Notes under the pieces: generated by a model
Databases searched by the model: none
What the model was told of the DNA's origin: nothing
What the model saw: only the letters and a program-made list of their open reading frames with translations
DNA from: Bacteroidales bacterium
GTDB taxonomy: Bacteria; Bacteroidota; Bacteroidia; Bacteroidales; TTA-H9
NCBI GenBank assembly: GCA_028689615.1
Contig: JAQVCV010000009.1
Span: 1 to 64,000 of the forward strand
DNA length: 64,000 bases
Reading direction: 5' to 3'
Program-made: the position numbers and the translations under genes
In this document: positions 18,734 to 28,460 of the stretch, piece after piece
Layout of the letters: each line of letters begins with the position of its first letter
How positions within the stretch are numbered: position 1 is the first letter of the stretch

Positions 18734-20323
18734 ATGTTTAAAGGACATCCAAAAGGATTGCTCGCGGCTGCCCTCGCCAACATGGGCGAGCGGTTTGGTT
18801 TCTACACCATGATGGCCATTCTGGTTTTGTTTCTTCAGGCCAAATTTGGCCTTGATGGAACCAATGCCGGAATAATTTATTCTGTTTTCTATGCCCTTAT
18901 CTACATTCTTTCGCTAGTCGGAGGATTGATAGCCGACAAAACCCGAAATTACAAAGGGACTATCCTCACCGGATTGATCGTGATGGCTACCGGTTATTTT
19001 CTGATTGCTATTCCATCACAAACCCCTGTCCCCGATGCTACCTATACCCTTATGCTTGTCCTTACCTGTCTGGGTTTGTTGGTTATAGCTTTTGGAAACG
19101 GATTGTTTAAAGGCAATTTGCAGGCTCTGGTTGGACAGATGTATGACAACAACGAGTACAGCAAAATGCGCGATGCAGGTTTCCAATGGTTCTACATGTT
19201 TATCAATGTTGGAGCAATTTTCGCTCCTCTAACTGCTGTTGGTGTGCGTAACTGGTGGCTTGGTAGCCGTGGACTGGCTTACAATGCCGATTTGCCCGCT
19301 TTGTGTCACAGTCAGATAGGTGGCACCCTTCAACCCGAAGCAACTGAGAAATTTGCAAAATTAGCTGCTGAAGTTAGTGGTCAGCCGGTTACCGATCTCA
19401 CTGCTTTTGCTCATCAATATGTCAATACTTTTGTTGAAGGTTTTCACTACGCTTTTGGGGTAGCTATCATTGCAATGGCTATCTCGTTGGTTATCTATTT
19501 GGTCAACAAACGTTTCTTCCCCGATCCCAAAGCAAAAACCGCCAAAGTTGATTCAAAGAACCTCGAAAATTTTGATATGGATATCAAGGAGGTTCGCCAA
19601 CGTATGTACGCTCTGTTTGCAGTATTCGGAATCGTGATTTTCTTCTGGTTCTCCTTCCACCAGAACGGACTGACTCTCACCTATTTCGCCAAGGAATACA
19701 CCGACCTGACCCTGTTAAAGCTTGATCTGGGCTTCACCACCTTGCAAGGCGCCGAACTGTTCCAGTCTATCAACCCATTCTTCGTGGTATTCCTTACCCC
19801 GGTCATCATGGCCCTTTTCGGGTTCCTAAGGGCCAAAGGGATAGAACCTTCCACCCCGAAAAAGATTGCCATCGGTATGGGTATCGCTGCTCTTGGTTTC
19901 GTAGTAATGGCTGTAGGTTCGTATGTTTCTGACCTCCCGTTGTGGTCATCGCTCTTCGAAAAGGTTGTTGACCCTGTATCGGGAAAAACAGTAGTAAACA
20001 CTATTCGCGTGATGGATGTGTCGGAAAAAGTGACCCCCTTCCTGCTTATCGGAACCTACTTTATTCTTACCGTAGCTGAACTGTTTATTTCGCCACTCGG
20101 AATCTCGTTTGTTTCGAAGGTAGCCCCACCAAAATACCAGGGGATCATGCAAGGCGGTTGGCTTGGTGCTACTGCGCTGGGCAACCAACTGCTGGTTATT
20201 GGAGCCATCCTTTATCAATCGATCCCCATCTGGCTGACATGGACTGTATTTGTTGTAGCCTGTATTCTTTCAATGATGACCATGATTTTCATGCTGAAGT
20301 GGCTTGAGCGCATCGCTAAATAA
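18734..20323 (+). CDS. POT-family proton-coupled oligopeptide transporter
   Basis: 529 residues from ATG 18734; a TTG two codons upstream is less likely. About 12-14 membrane helices are visible. The POT hallmark is near the N-terminus as ERFGFYTMMAILVLFLQ, and a second motif (FQWFYMFINVGAIFAPL) lies near residue 150, matching the PTR2 family FYxxINxG signature. The insertion at 185-230 and a helical C-terminal half are typical of Bacteroidota members. It imports di- and tripeptides driven by protons. It is monocistronic, ending in a strong terminator. Confidence 0.93.
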   Translation: MFKGHPKGLLAAALANMGERFGFYTMMAILVLFLQAKFGLDGTNAGIIYSVFYALIYILSLVGGLIADKTRNYKGTILTGLIVMATGYFLIAIPSQTPVPDATYTLMLVLTCLGLLVIAFGNGLFKGNLQALVGQMYDNNEYSKMRDAGFQWFYMFINVGAIFAPLTAVGVRNWWLGSRGLAYNADLPALCHSQIGGTLQPEATEKFAKLAAEVSGQPVTDLTAFAHQYVNTFVEGFHYAFGVAIIAMAISLVIYLVNKRFFPDPKAKTAKVDSKNLENFDMDIKEVRQRMYALFAVFGIVIFFWFSFHQNGLTLTYFAKEYTDLTLLKLDLGFTTLQGAELFQSINPFFVVFLTPVIMALFGFLRAKGIEPSTPKKIAIGMGIAALGFVVMAVGSYVSDLPLWSSLFEKVVDPVSGKTVVNTIRVMDVSEKVTPFLLIGTYFILTVAELFISPLGISFVSKVAPPKYQGIMQGGWLGATALGNQLLVIGAILYQSIPIWLTWTVFVVACILSMMTMIFMLKWLERIAK

Positions 20324-20344
20324 GTTGATGACAAACAATATCCC

Positions 20345-20374
20345 AAAAGGCTGCTCAACAGGGCAGCCTTTTTT
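20345..20374 (+). terminator. Intrinsic terminator of the POT transporter
   Basis: Stem AAGGCTGC / GCAGCCTT with an 8-base loop and a T6 run, 22 bp after the transporter stop. Confidence 0.9.
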
Positions 20375-20378
20375 CATG

Positions 20379-20386
20379 TAGCTTTG
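20379..20386 (+). promoter_or_regulatory. -7 box of the radical SAM gene
   Basis: TAGCTTTG matches TAnnTTTG and ends only 4 bp before the ATG at 20391, which would give a leaderless or nearly leaderless mRNA. It directly follows the T-run of the upstream terminator. Confidence 0.4.
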
Positions 20387-20390
20387 TACC

Positions 20391-21332
20391 ATGAACAGTT
20401 TTGGATTCAGAGGAGGCAAACGCTACAACTCCTACAACGAGTATTTCAAGGAAACTTTTGGCGCAAGAGTGCAGAAACTCTCGGTGGATGCAGGTTTTTC
20501 GTGTCCGAACCGCGATGGTACTGTGGGCCGTGGTGGTTGTACTTACTGCAACAACGACGCTTTCAACCCATCTTACTGTATGCCGACCAAAAGCGTCAGT
20601 CAACAGTTAACCGAGGGGAAACAGTTTCACGCGTGGCGCTACCGTCGGGCCACAAGCTATCTGGCCTACTTTCAGGCATTCAGCAACACACACGCCCCTC
20701 AGGAGACCTTGAAAAGGCTTTACGAAGAAGCTCTGGCCGTGGAAGGGGTTATCGGGTTGGTAATTGGCACACGACCCGATTGTGTTGACGATCAGAAACT
20801 GGACTATCTGGCCACTTTAGCTCAACACCATTATATTATGGTAGAGTATGGCATCGAATCGGTTTACGATAAAACGCTCGACCTCATCAACCGCGGCCAC
20901 ACTTTTGAGGCAGCCGAAAAGGCTTTAACAGCCACAGCATCAAGAGGTATAAAAACCGGAGCACACCTCATTTTCGGTCTGCCCGGCGAAACTACCCAGA
21001 TGATTCTGGATGCAGCTGCAATTGTATCGCGTTTACCCCTGACAACCATTAAATTCCATCAATTGCAAATCATCCGTGGCACTGCAATGGAGCGTCATTT
21101 CCTGTCTGACCCTGGCAGCTACAACCTTTTTGAACCCTCAAACTACATCGAGCTGGTTGTCAGTTTTATTGAAAGGCTCAACCCCTCTTTTGTAGTGGAG
21201 CGTTTCTCGGGGGAAGCGCCTCCAAGGTATGTTGTAGCTCCCGATTGGGGCCTTCTAAGGGCTGATGAAACGAGCCGAAGGATTGAAAAAAGAATGGAAG
21301 AGAGAGAAACCTGGCAGGGGAGGTTATTTTAA
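20391..21332 (+). CDS. TIGR01212-family (YhcC-like) radical SAM protein
   Basis: 313 residues. The N-terminus GGKRYNSYNEYFKETFG and the cysteine cluster FSCPNRDGTVGRGGCTYC (spacing C-x8-C-x2-C), which should bind the [4Fe-4S] cluster, fit the TIGR01212/YhcC group of radical SAM enzymes. A later GAHLIFGLPGET segment is the family's SAM-proximal Gly-rich strand. The substrate is not known to me. It stands alone between a terminator and the next secreted-protein gene. Confidence 0.88.
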   Translation: MNSFGFRGGKRYNSYNEYFKETFGARVQKLSVDAGFSCPNRDGTVGRGGCTYCNNDAFNPSYCMPTKSVSQQLTEGKQFHAWRYRRATSYLAYFQAFSNTHAPQETLKRLYEEALAVEGVIGLVIGTRPDCVDDQKLDYLATLAQHHYIMVEYGIESVYDKTLDLINRGHTFEAAEKALTATASRGIKTGAHLIFGLPGETTQMILDAAAIVSRLPLTTIKFHQLQIIRGTAMERHFLSDPGSYNLFEPSNYIELVVSFIERLNPSFVVERFSGEAPPRYVVAPDWGLLRADETSRRIEKRMEERETWQGRLF

Positions 21333-21452
21333 GACCTCAGGCTACTCCATATAGGCAACTGCTAATCTGCTTATAACGCATTCATTAAATCTCGATTTTG
21401 CCAAAAAACGTTTTTTTTCTTAGCCAGAGTCAACAATTCATAAAAAATTGTT

Positions 21453-21460
21453 TAGTTTTG
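21453..21460 (+). promoter_or_regulatory. -7 box of the duplicated T9SS protein
   Basis: TAGTTTTG matches TAnnTTTG exactly, 48 bp before the chosen ATG at 21508; this supports starting the gene at 21508 rather than at an in-frame codon at 21448, which lies upstream of the box. Confidence 0.5.
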
Positions 21461-21507
21461 TGTATCGTTTACATTTTTTCCTAAATACTAACCTAAAAAT
21501 TCAAAAG

Positions 21508-23934
21508 ATGAGAAAACTCTTACTTTTTGTTTCCCTGTTTGTTTGGATGGGTGCTTTTTCGCAGACTCTTCCTTACAACGATGATTTTGAAAGCTACACA
21601 ACCGGTGGTTCACTTGCACAACAAAGTGGCACCTGGTGGACCACTTGGAGCAACGCTCCCGGGGGCACCGAAGATGGTAAAATTAGCGAAGCTTTTGCTC
21701 ACAGCCCCGTTAAAGCCGTTGTTATTGAGGGATCTAACGACCAGGTTTTAAAACTTGGCAACAAAACTGCCGGCCATTATGAATTGAAATGGTGGATGTA
21801 TGTTGAAACTGGCAAAGCTGGTTACTACAACATTCAGCATTTTGAGTCGCCAGGTGTTGAGTGGGCTTTCGAGATTTACTTCAACGCCGATGGCAGTGGA
21901 AAACTCACAGCCGGTGATGTTGACTACACATTCTCGTATCCTAAAGATACCTGGTTTGAAGCTAAACACGACATTGACCTTGATGCTGACCTAATCAAAT
22001 TGTACGTAAATGGTACTATGGTTCACGAATGGCCATTTTCATACCAGTCGGGTAGCACAACAGGAACCAAACAGTTGGGCGGTGTTAACTTCTACGCAGG
22101 TGCAGCTACAGGTGAAACTCCTAAGTATTTCTTCGACGACATGAGCTATTCATTCATGCCTACCACACTCCTTCTTGAAGATTTTGAAGCCTATGCCGTT
22201 GATGCTTATGTTGCCGTTTCGAATCCTACTTGGTTCACCACATGGAGCAATGCCCCGGGTGGTTCAGAAGATGCAAAAGTAAAAGATGCCTATTCGCACA
22301 GCCCTACCAAATCAGCTGTTGTGGAAGGAAGCACCGACCTGCTGCTGAAACTTGGCAATAAAACCTCTGGTTTATATGAAGTTACCTGGTGGATGTATGT
22401 AGAAGCCAATAAAGCCGGTTACTACAATTTCCAGCACTTCGAATCTCCTGGTGTTGAATTTGCCTTTGAAATTTATTTTAACGAAAATGGCAGCGGCACA
22501 CTGAAAGTTGAAGGTTCTGATTTCACATTCTACTATCCCAAATCAGTTTGGTTTGAAGCTAAACACATCATCGACCTCGATAACGACAACATCAAGCTTT
22601 ACATTGATGGCTCAATGGTGAAAGAGTGGCCTTTCAGCAGTCAGGCCAGTGCTGCAGGCGGAACTTTACAACTTGGTGGCGTTGATTTCTTCGCCGGAGC
22701 AGCTACAGGTGAAACACCCAAATACTACTTTGATGATGTGCTCTATACTCAAGCAGGTGCCTCATCTGATCCCATCATTGCGGTTTCTCCTGAGATGATC
22801 AATACAACTTCTGCTCCCGGACTGACAAGCGTTGTGCCTCTGACCGTAAGCAACAACGGTGCTTCTGACCTTGAGTTCTCTACCAATGTAATTTACGTTT
22901 TAGGCGGAAAACATGCTAATGCCATTATGCCCGAGCAAACAATGAATACCCGTGCACTTGCCAACGGCAACACGGTAGCTGATCCCAATCCTTCGGTATC
23001 GACATGGAATCCTGTTACTGACGACTTCGTGTTGCATTATGATGGTGACATGGCCAGCGCTGTGGGTTGGAACACTCCTCCTGTTACTGCTACTGTAGCT
23101 GCCCGCTTCCTGAATCCTATGGTACTTCCTCACGCTGGTATGGTTATCTCCTCTATCGATCTGTTTGTTAACGACCTCAACACCACTGGCAGCAACGAAA
23201 TGTCGGTTGTTATTTATGGAATGGGAACAAGTTATGAGCCAGGTACTCTTCTTTACACCCAAACCTTCACCCCGTTTGGCAACAGCTGGGAACACATTGT
23301 TCTGAATACCCCTGTTCCTGTTACCGGTGAAGAACTATGGATTGGATATACCTTCACTCAACACGATGCTGGTATCTACATTCCCGGAACCGACGCAGGT
23401 CCGAACGATCCTAACGGTGACTGGATTAAAACCGGTATCGCTTGGTCGCATCTGTCGAACAACCCCGCTCTGCCATATAACTGGAATATTCGCGCCAACC
23501 TGACAGGCACTCCTGTTGACCATTGGCTGACAGTTGCTCCAACCACTGCCACAGTGGCTCCTGGTGAATCAACCGATTTGAACGTAACTTTGAATGCTAC
23601 TTCGCTTGAAATTGGAATTTATGAAGGAATTATCCGGATAGTTTCCAACGACCCCGTAACTCCTTCGCTTGATGTACCTGTTACCCTCGGCCTTTATACC
23701 GGTATCGAAGAGGGCTCAGTTAATCAGGTTGCCGTTTATCCCAACCCCGCCACCAACGTGTTGAATGTGGCCGCCAGCAACATTCAGGAAGTACGCGTGA
23801 TGAACCTCGCCGGCCAGGTGATGCTCCGCACCGCTGCTTCTCAGATCAATGTTACTGAACTGCCAGCCGGAACTTACCTCATTCAGGTAACTACCGACAA
23901 TGGCACTGCTAACATGAAATTCAACAAAAAATAG
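21508..23934 (+). CDS. T9SS-secreted protein with two tandem lectin-like domains
   Basis: 808 residues from ATG 21508, where a clean signal peptide begins (about 1-19, ending AFSQ). Two homologous domains of about 190 residues follow (bases about 21565-22150 and 22165-22750). Each opens with a D-x-F-E-x-Y/A segment and W-TTWSNAPGG, contains an HFESPGVE motif and a WFEAKH strand, and closes with ATGETPKY-F-DD; together they resemble concanavalin/LamG-type jelly rolls. A beta region with a SNDPVTPSLDVPVTL strand (BACON/Hydin-like) precedes the C-terminal sorting domain (VYPNPATNVL to NMKFNKK). Predicted exported glycan-binding or adhesin protein; no catalytic motif seen. Confidence 0.87.
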   Translation: MRKLLLFVSLFVWMGAFSQTLPYNDDFESYTTGGSLAQQSGTWWTTWSNAPGGTEDGKISEAFAHSPVKAVVIEGSNDQVLKLGNKTAGHYELKWWMYVETGKAGYYNIQHFESPGVEWAFEIYFNADGSGKLTAGDVDYTFSYPKDTWFEAKHDIDLDADLIKLYVNGTMVHEWPFSYQSGSTTGTKQLGGVNFYAGAATGETPKYFFDDMSYSFMPTTLLLEDFEAYAVDAYVAVSNPTWFTTWSNAPGGSEDAKVKDAYSHSPTKSAVVEGSTDLLLKLGNKTSGLYEVTWWMYVEANKAGYYNFQHFESPGVEFAFEIYFNENGSGTLKVEGSDFTFYYPKSVWFEAKHIIDLDNDNIKLYIDGSMVKEWPFSSQASAAGGTLQLGGVDFFAGAATGETPKYYFDDVLYTQAGASSDPIIAVSPEMINTTSAPGLTSVVPLTVSNNGASDLEFSTNVIYVLGGKHANAIMPEQTMNTRALANGNTVADPNPSVSTWNPVTDDFVLHYDGDMASAVGWNTPPVTATVAARFLNPMVLPHAGMVISSIDLFVNDLNTTGSNEMSVVIYGMGTSYEPGTLLYTQTFTPFGNSWEHIVLNTPVPVTGEELWIGYTFTQHDAGIYIPGTDAGPNDPNGDWIKTGIAWSHLSNNPALPYNWNIRANLTGTPVDHWLTVAPTTATVAPGESTDLNVTLNATSLEIGIYEGIIRIVSNDPVTPSLDVPVTLGLYTGIEEGSVNQVAVYPNPATNVLNVAASNIQEVRVMNLAGQVMLRTAASQINVTELPAGTYLIQVTTDNGTANMKFNKK

Positions 23935-23960
23935 TTGTAGCTCAACTGTTTTATAAAACT

Positions 23961-23993
23961 AAAGCGGTCACCCACGGGGTGGCCGCTTTTTTT
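23961..23993 (+). terminator. Intrinsic terminator of the T9SS protein
   Basis: Stem AAAGCGGTCACCC / GGGTGGCCGCTTT (one G-T pair) with a 3-base loop and a T7 run, 27 bp after the stop. Confidence 0.92.
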
Positions 23994-24174
23994 GTGTACT
24001 CATAACTTTCACCTCCTGTAAATACTCACTAAAAACAGCTTACAAACTGGAACAATCGCCAATGCCGAAACCCAGCACCGGCTTTAACAAGGCACCCGGT
24101 CGCTGCACTGGCGACGGGAAATCACTGCAAAGATTAATAAGCTTAAATCAACATAAGATTGCCTCGGCATCCTA

Positions 24175-24240
24175 AGTAACTCGTCTTCGATACCCGTAGT
24201 AACTCGTCTTCGATACCCGTAGTAACACGCCTTCGATACC
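24175..24240. repeat. 23-bp tandem repeat, three copies
   Basis: Two identical contiguous copies of an AGTAACTCGTCTTCGATACC-plus-CGT unit (24175-24197, 24198-24220) and a third partial copy with two changes (24221-24240). No spacers, so not CRISPR-like. Confidence 0.85.
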
Positions 24241-24390
24241 GCGAGCAAACCGACACGACACTTCCTGGCAATCAATGCTGATTGGATTTACAACGGAATC
24301 GATTTCCCCGATGCATGAAGCTGACTGTTAAGAAATAAGAAGAGGATAGCTGTTGTAGAAATTGGTTTGATTACAGCAGGTTGCTGCTAA

Positions 24391-26565
24391 TCAGCTATCG
24401 CGTTCGGTGTCGTCCTGCTCTTTTCTCCCCGAGGTGTATTGGTAACCATAGCCGTATCCATAGCCATACTTGCCATAGTAATAACTGTCTGAATAGCGTC
24501 CGAGGCTGTTCAGTCGCACGTTGTTAAGAATGGTTCCAATGATTTTATGATCGTGCATGTAGATAATTTTCAGCAGTTTCTCGAGTGCCTGTTTTGGGGT
24601 ACTCTCCATTCTCACCACCAGCACAATTCCATCGATTTTTTCCATCAACGAGGTTGTCTCAGGAATATACAAAAGAGCGGGGGTATCGAACAGAACCAAA
24701 TCGTAGTTTTCGCGGGCATATTTCAGAAACTCTGCAAACCGGGGATGATCAAACAAAACAGGATGGGGATTCTCCGACCGGCCGACACCCATGAAATCGA
24801 GCAAGGGCAAGGCGGTGGGCTGAACAATTTCAGAAATCGGACTATTCGACTCCAGGAAATTGAATATTCCGGGTTTATCAGTTGATTTCAATATTTTAGT
24901 AAGCTTGGGAACGAAGGTATCCACGTCAACCAAAAGCACTTTCATCCCTTTCCCTGCCATCATGAAAGCGGTCATGGCACTTATAAGCGATTTGCCTTCA
25001 CCGCGAAGCGGACTGCTCACCGAAAGCAATTTCTTATCGAGATGGCGTGCTGTATGCCGAAGCTGAATCATAACATCGCCCAGTTCGCTGCCAAAACCGT
25101 CGATAGGCAAATCGCCCTGGCAAAACTCGTATGGATTCTTCTTGTGCCTGACGGTTCCCAGCATGGGTATGTCAAACGATTTAACGTAATCGGAAATGGT
25201 CATCAGGCGGTTGTCGAGGCGATCGTAAAAATAGATAACTATTGCTGCCAGCAAAAAACCGATGAGAATTCCCAGGGAAAGGAGTTTTAATATCCCCTTG
25301 TTCGAAGCAGTAGCCGGAATCTCAGGGTTGTCGATAATCACAAACCGGCTCAACAACGACTGTGACGATGATTGAGCTTCAATAAGCTTGGAATTTAGCA
25401 GGTTGATGGTTATGTAAACAAGCTCCCTGTTGCGCATCAATTGTTGTCGACGGTCGTCGGTGCTATCGGGAATCAAGGTAATCTCCATTTCGCTGATTAC
25501 CTGGTTAAGGGAGGCTATGCGGGCATTCAACGAAATTTCTCTTACCTGATACTCGATGATATTGGTCAGAAGTTGGCTTTTGACAGGGTTTTGCAATGTT
25601 CCGTTAAGCGACACATTTCGCGATAAGCTATCGCGTAACATTCGATCGAGGGTTTGGATATTGCTTCGAAGGGCCTTTACGGTAGGGTGATCTTCCCGGT
25701 TCCGGGTGAGGGCTTTGGCAAGTTCAAGCTGAAGTTTCACCAGTTGTTGTTTGAGGGGGTCGCCATAACCTAAATCTTCAACAATGGTACCATCCAGATT
25801 TCGAAGTTCGTTGCGTGCTCCCTCTTTAGCAGCAATGGTTGAAGCCATTTCTATCTGGTTGTTAAGCAATTCTGTTCTGAACTTTTCGATATCGGTGGTG
25901 ATTTGCACCAAATCGCGTTTGGCTCCTTTACCCACAGCCCCGTTTCCAAATAACTCACGATCAATTTCGGCAATTTTTGCGTTGCTCTCTTTCAGTTGAT
26001 CAACCAAATAGCTGACAAGTTTCTCAGAATTTTGAATCTGATTCCTGAGCAGTATGTCGTTGAGCGATTTAACGAAAGCCTTAATTATGGTAGGGATAAC
26101 GCTGTTTTCTTCTGATGTGATTTTAAGCAGAAATACGGTCGATCGCTTCTCCTTTTTGTCTTTTAGATCAACTGCAATCAACCTTTTAATTCCTGCCGGG
26201 GTGTATTCAAGCCCTGAATTTTTTACAATCAGGCGACAAATTTCGTCGGAACGCATAACGCTGAGCCAGTAAGTTTTGTCGAACTCTGGTTTCAGGGCAG
26301 GCACATTCGACTCAACAACAAATTCTTTGATGGACTCATTGTAAAATACCTCTACAGTAGCAGAATACTCGCTTGGCCGACTGATCAGGTACAGCACGGT
26401 AAGCATGAAAGTGACTAAAAAGATGCTGATAAACGAAATCCGATGGATAACCAGAATCTCGAGGAAACGGATCAGATCAAAAAAAGAGGCAGGGTCGTGC
26501 CTGATGGTATAGTTGTTTGCTACACCTGGATCGCTTGGGGGGTATGTTTTTTCCGTTTTCACCAT
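24391..26565 (-). CDS. Wzc-type polysaccharide co-polymerase / BY-kinase
   Basis: 724 residues. A Wzz-like chain-length domain lies between two membrane helices (about 38-60 and 425-447) with a long coiled-coil periplasmic part. The C-terminal kinase domain has a Walker A (SPLRGEGKSL), a Walker A' (LLVDVDTFVPK) and a Walker B (YDLVLFDTPA). The tail has ten Tyr in about 20 residues around YGYGYGYGY, the autophosphorylation cluster of BY-kinases. Such proteins control the length and export of capsule or exopolysaccharide. No glycosyltransferase, Wza or Wzy gene is near, so the partner locus is elsewhere. It lies 149 bp after recJ on the same strand. Confidence 0.92.
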   Translation of the reverse strand: MVKTEKTYPPSDPGVANNYTIRHDPASFFDLIRFLEILVIHRISFISIFLVTFMLTVLYLISRPSEYSATVEVFYNESIKEFVVESNVPALKPEFDKTYWLSVMRSDEICRLIVKNSGLEYTPAGIKRLIAVDLKDKKEKRSTVFLLKITSEENSVIPTIIKAFVKSLNDILLRNQIQNSEKLVSYLVDQLKESNAKIAEIDRELFGNGAVGKGAKRDLVQITTDIEKFRTELLNNQIEMASTIAAKEGARNELRNLDGTIVEDLGYGDPLKQQLVKLQLELAKALTRNREDHPTVKALRSNIQTLDRMLRDSLSRNVSLNGTLQNPVKSQLLTNIIEYQVREISLNARIASLNQVISEMEITLIPDSTDDRRQQLMRNRELVYITINLLNSKLIEAQSSSQSLLSRFVIIDNPEIPATASNKGILKLLSLGILIGFLLAAIVIYFYDRLDNRLMTISDYVKSFDIPMLGTVRHKKNPYEFCQGDLPIDGFGSELGDVMIQLRHTARHLDKKLLSVSSPLRGEGKSLISAMTAFMMAGKGMKVLLVDVDTFVPKLTKILKSTDKPGIFNFLESNSPISEIVQPTALPLLDFMGVGRSENPHPVLFDHPRFAEFLKYARENYDLVLFDTPALLYIPETTSLMEKIDGIVLVVRMESTPKQALEKLLKIIYMHDHKIIGTILNNVRLNSLGRYSDSYYYGKYGYGYGYGYQYTSGRKEQDDTERDS

Positions 26566-26714
26566 GAGATGAGGGTCATCCGTTTGGATATGCTTACATT
26601 GCCAAACATCCCGATACGAGATTGGGTATAAATGGTTTCAATATAACAATGGGATAAAACCACCAAACCGACGACTTGATTCTAACGTTGCGACTGGCGA
26701 TAAGTTCATTAACC

Positions 26715-28460
26715 TTAGCCGGTTTGACCAATTTTAAGATCCTTTACATTAAGCTGAATGGTGGTTTTCCCGTTCCATTCATTCTCTTCAATCTGGTAGC
26801 AAATGCTAAAGGGAGTTCCCTGATGAATTTCAGCAAAGGCATCCCCTAACTGAAAAGCTATTCCGTTTAGAGGGAAACCACTGATGTGAGGATGCACAAC
26901 AGATAGTTTGATGTGATTTTTTCCAACAATACGAGAGTATCCGGTATCCATCACCCGCTCGGTAAGAAAGACCGGGGCCATGTTGCCTGGTCCGAACGGG
27001 GCAAATTGCTTCAGGATTGAGAAAAACTTGGGGGTTACATCACCAAGGGTAATTTTGGCATCGATCTCAACTTCGGGAATGGGTGGTTTGTCGTCGAAGG
27101 TTTTTCTGGCGTATTCTTCGAAGCGATGTCTGAATGCATCCAGATTTTCTGGTCTGAGCGAAAGCCCTGCAGCGTATTTGTGTCCACCGAAATGTTCCAG
27201 CAAGTCTGAGCAATGGTCAACAGCATCGTAGATGTCAAAATCTTTGATTGATCTGGCTGAACCTGTTACCATACCGTTGCTTTGACAAAAGATGATGGTG
27301 GGTCGGTAATAGACCTCGGTAAGCCGTGAAGCAACAATGCCAATCACCCCTTTGTGCCAGTCGGGGCGGTACAAAACAGTTGTCAGGTTGTTCTTCAGAG
27401 CGGGGTCGTTTACGATGCTGTCAAGAGCCTCCTGTGTTGTTTGGGTATCGAGGTTTCTGCGTTCGTTGTTGCAATTGTTGATCTGATCAGCCATGATTCG
27501 TGCTTCTTCCAACGATTGGGTCACCAACAGATCAACGGAATTGCGTCCAGTTTCAATGCGGCCTGCAGCATTGATACGGGGCCCAACGCCAAAAACCAAA
27601 TCACTGATGGTGAGTTCCTTGTTGAAATAGTTGGATCCCGTTTGCATCCGGCTAACGCCTGTTACCAGAATGAGTGCCTCGAATCCGGGGCGCGGTTGGG
27701 TATTGATGAGCTTCAGTCCATAGTAAGCCAAAATTCGGTTTTCGCCAGTGATGGGAACTATGTCGCTTGCTATACTTACTACAACCAAATCAAGATATTG
27801 CACAAGCGATTCAAAGGGGAGCCCCTTATGCGACGACAAGGCTTGTATGAGTTTGAACCCAACTCCACAACCGCTCAGCTCGTCGAATGGATATTGACAA
27901 TCAGAACGTTTTGGATCTAACACCGCCACAGCAGCTGGCAAGTCATCACCAGGTCGGTGGTGGTCGCAGATTATAAAATCGATCCCTTTTGAGCTGGCAT
28001 AAGCTACTTTTTCGACTGCTTTGATGCCACAGTCAAGCGCGATTACGAGGCTGAAGCCGTTTTTGGCTGCAAAATCAATTCCCTGATAGCTGATTCCATA
28101 CCCTTCGTTGTAACGGTCGGGAATGTAAAAATCCAGTTTTTCAACGTATTGTCGCAGCCAGGTATAAACCAGTGCAACAGCTGTAGTACCGTCAACATCG
28201 TAGTCGCCGTAAACCAGAATTTTTTCTTCATTTTCAATAGCTTGTTCTATTCGTTTCACTGCCTTGTCCATGTCTTTCATCAAAAATGGGTCGTGCAGCT
28301 GATCGAGTTGAGGCCGGAAAAAAAGTCTGGCTTCCTCAAAGGTGGTTATTCCTCGCTGAACAAGCAGTGAGGCAAGAATCTCGTTGATGTTGAGTTCCTT
28401 TGAGAGTCGTGCGGTTATATGCGGATCACCCTGAGGCTTTAATATCCAGTTTTTTTCCAT
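26715..28460 (-). CDS. recJ: Single-stranded-DNA-specific exonuclease RecJ
   Basis: 581 residues from ATG 28460 (a longer frame opens upstream to 28568 but lacks family sequence). RecJ degrades 5'-ended single-stranded DNA in recombination and repair. Visible DHH motifs: VYGDYDVDGTTAVAL, ALDCGIKAVEK, FIICDHHRPGDDLP and the GCGVGFKLIQAL segment, plus DHHA1 features (GVIGIVASRLTEVYYRPTI and SGGH-like FGGHKYAAGLSL). The C-terminal OB region is complete. It follows the PagL-like gene by 127 bp. Confidence 0.96.
   Translation of the reverse strand: MEKNWILKPQGDPHITARLSKELNINEILASLLVQRGITTFEEARLFFRPQLDQLHDPFLMKDMDKAVKRIEQAIENEEKILVYGDYDVDGTTAVALVYTWLRQYVEKLDFYIPDRYNEGYGISYQGIDFAAKNGFSLVIALDCGIKAVEKVAYASSKGIDFIICDHHRPGDDLPAAVAVLDPKRSDCQYPFDELSGCGVGFKLIQALSSHKGLPFESLVQYLDLVVVSIASDIVPITGENRILAYYGLKLINTQPRPGFEALILVTGVSRMQTGSNYFNKELTISDLVFGVGPRINAAGRIETGRNSVDLLVTQSLEEARIMADQINNCNNERRNLDTQTTQEALDSIVNDPALKNNLTTVLYRPDWHKGVIGIVASRLTEVYYRPTIIFCQSNGMVTGSARSIKDFDIYDAVDHCSDLLEHFGGHKYAAGLSLRPENLDAFRHRFEEYARKTFDDKPPIPEVEIDAKITLGDVTPKFFSILKQFAPFGPGNMAPVFLTERVMDTGYSRIVGKNHIKLSVVHPHISGFPLNGIAFQLGDAFAEIHQGTPFSICYQIEENEWNGKTTIQLNVKDLKIGQTG

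Larger units (their letters stand above)
23935..24390. other. Gene-free region with short tandem repeats
   Basis: 456 bp between convergent genes. It holds the terminator at 23961-23993, a 23-bp tandem repeat (24175-24240), and near the BY-kinase stop an inverted repeat GATAGCTG (24345-24352) / CAGCTATC (24392-24399) enclosing a smaller CAGCA/TGCTG hairpin (24374-24386). I see no gene in it. Confidence 0.7.

Noticed and set aside
24175..24240. CRISPR-like repeat array
   Set aside because: The 23-bp copies are contiguous, with no spacers, and no cas genes lie nearby; treated as a tandem repeat.
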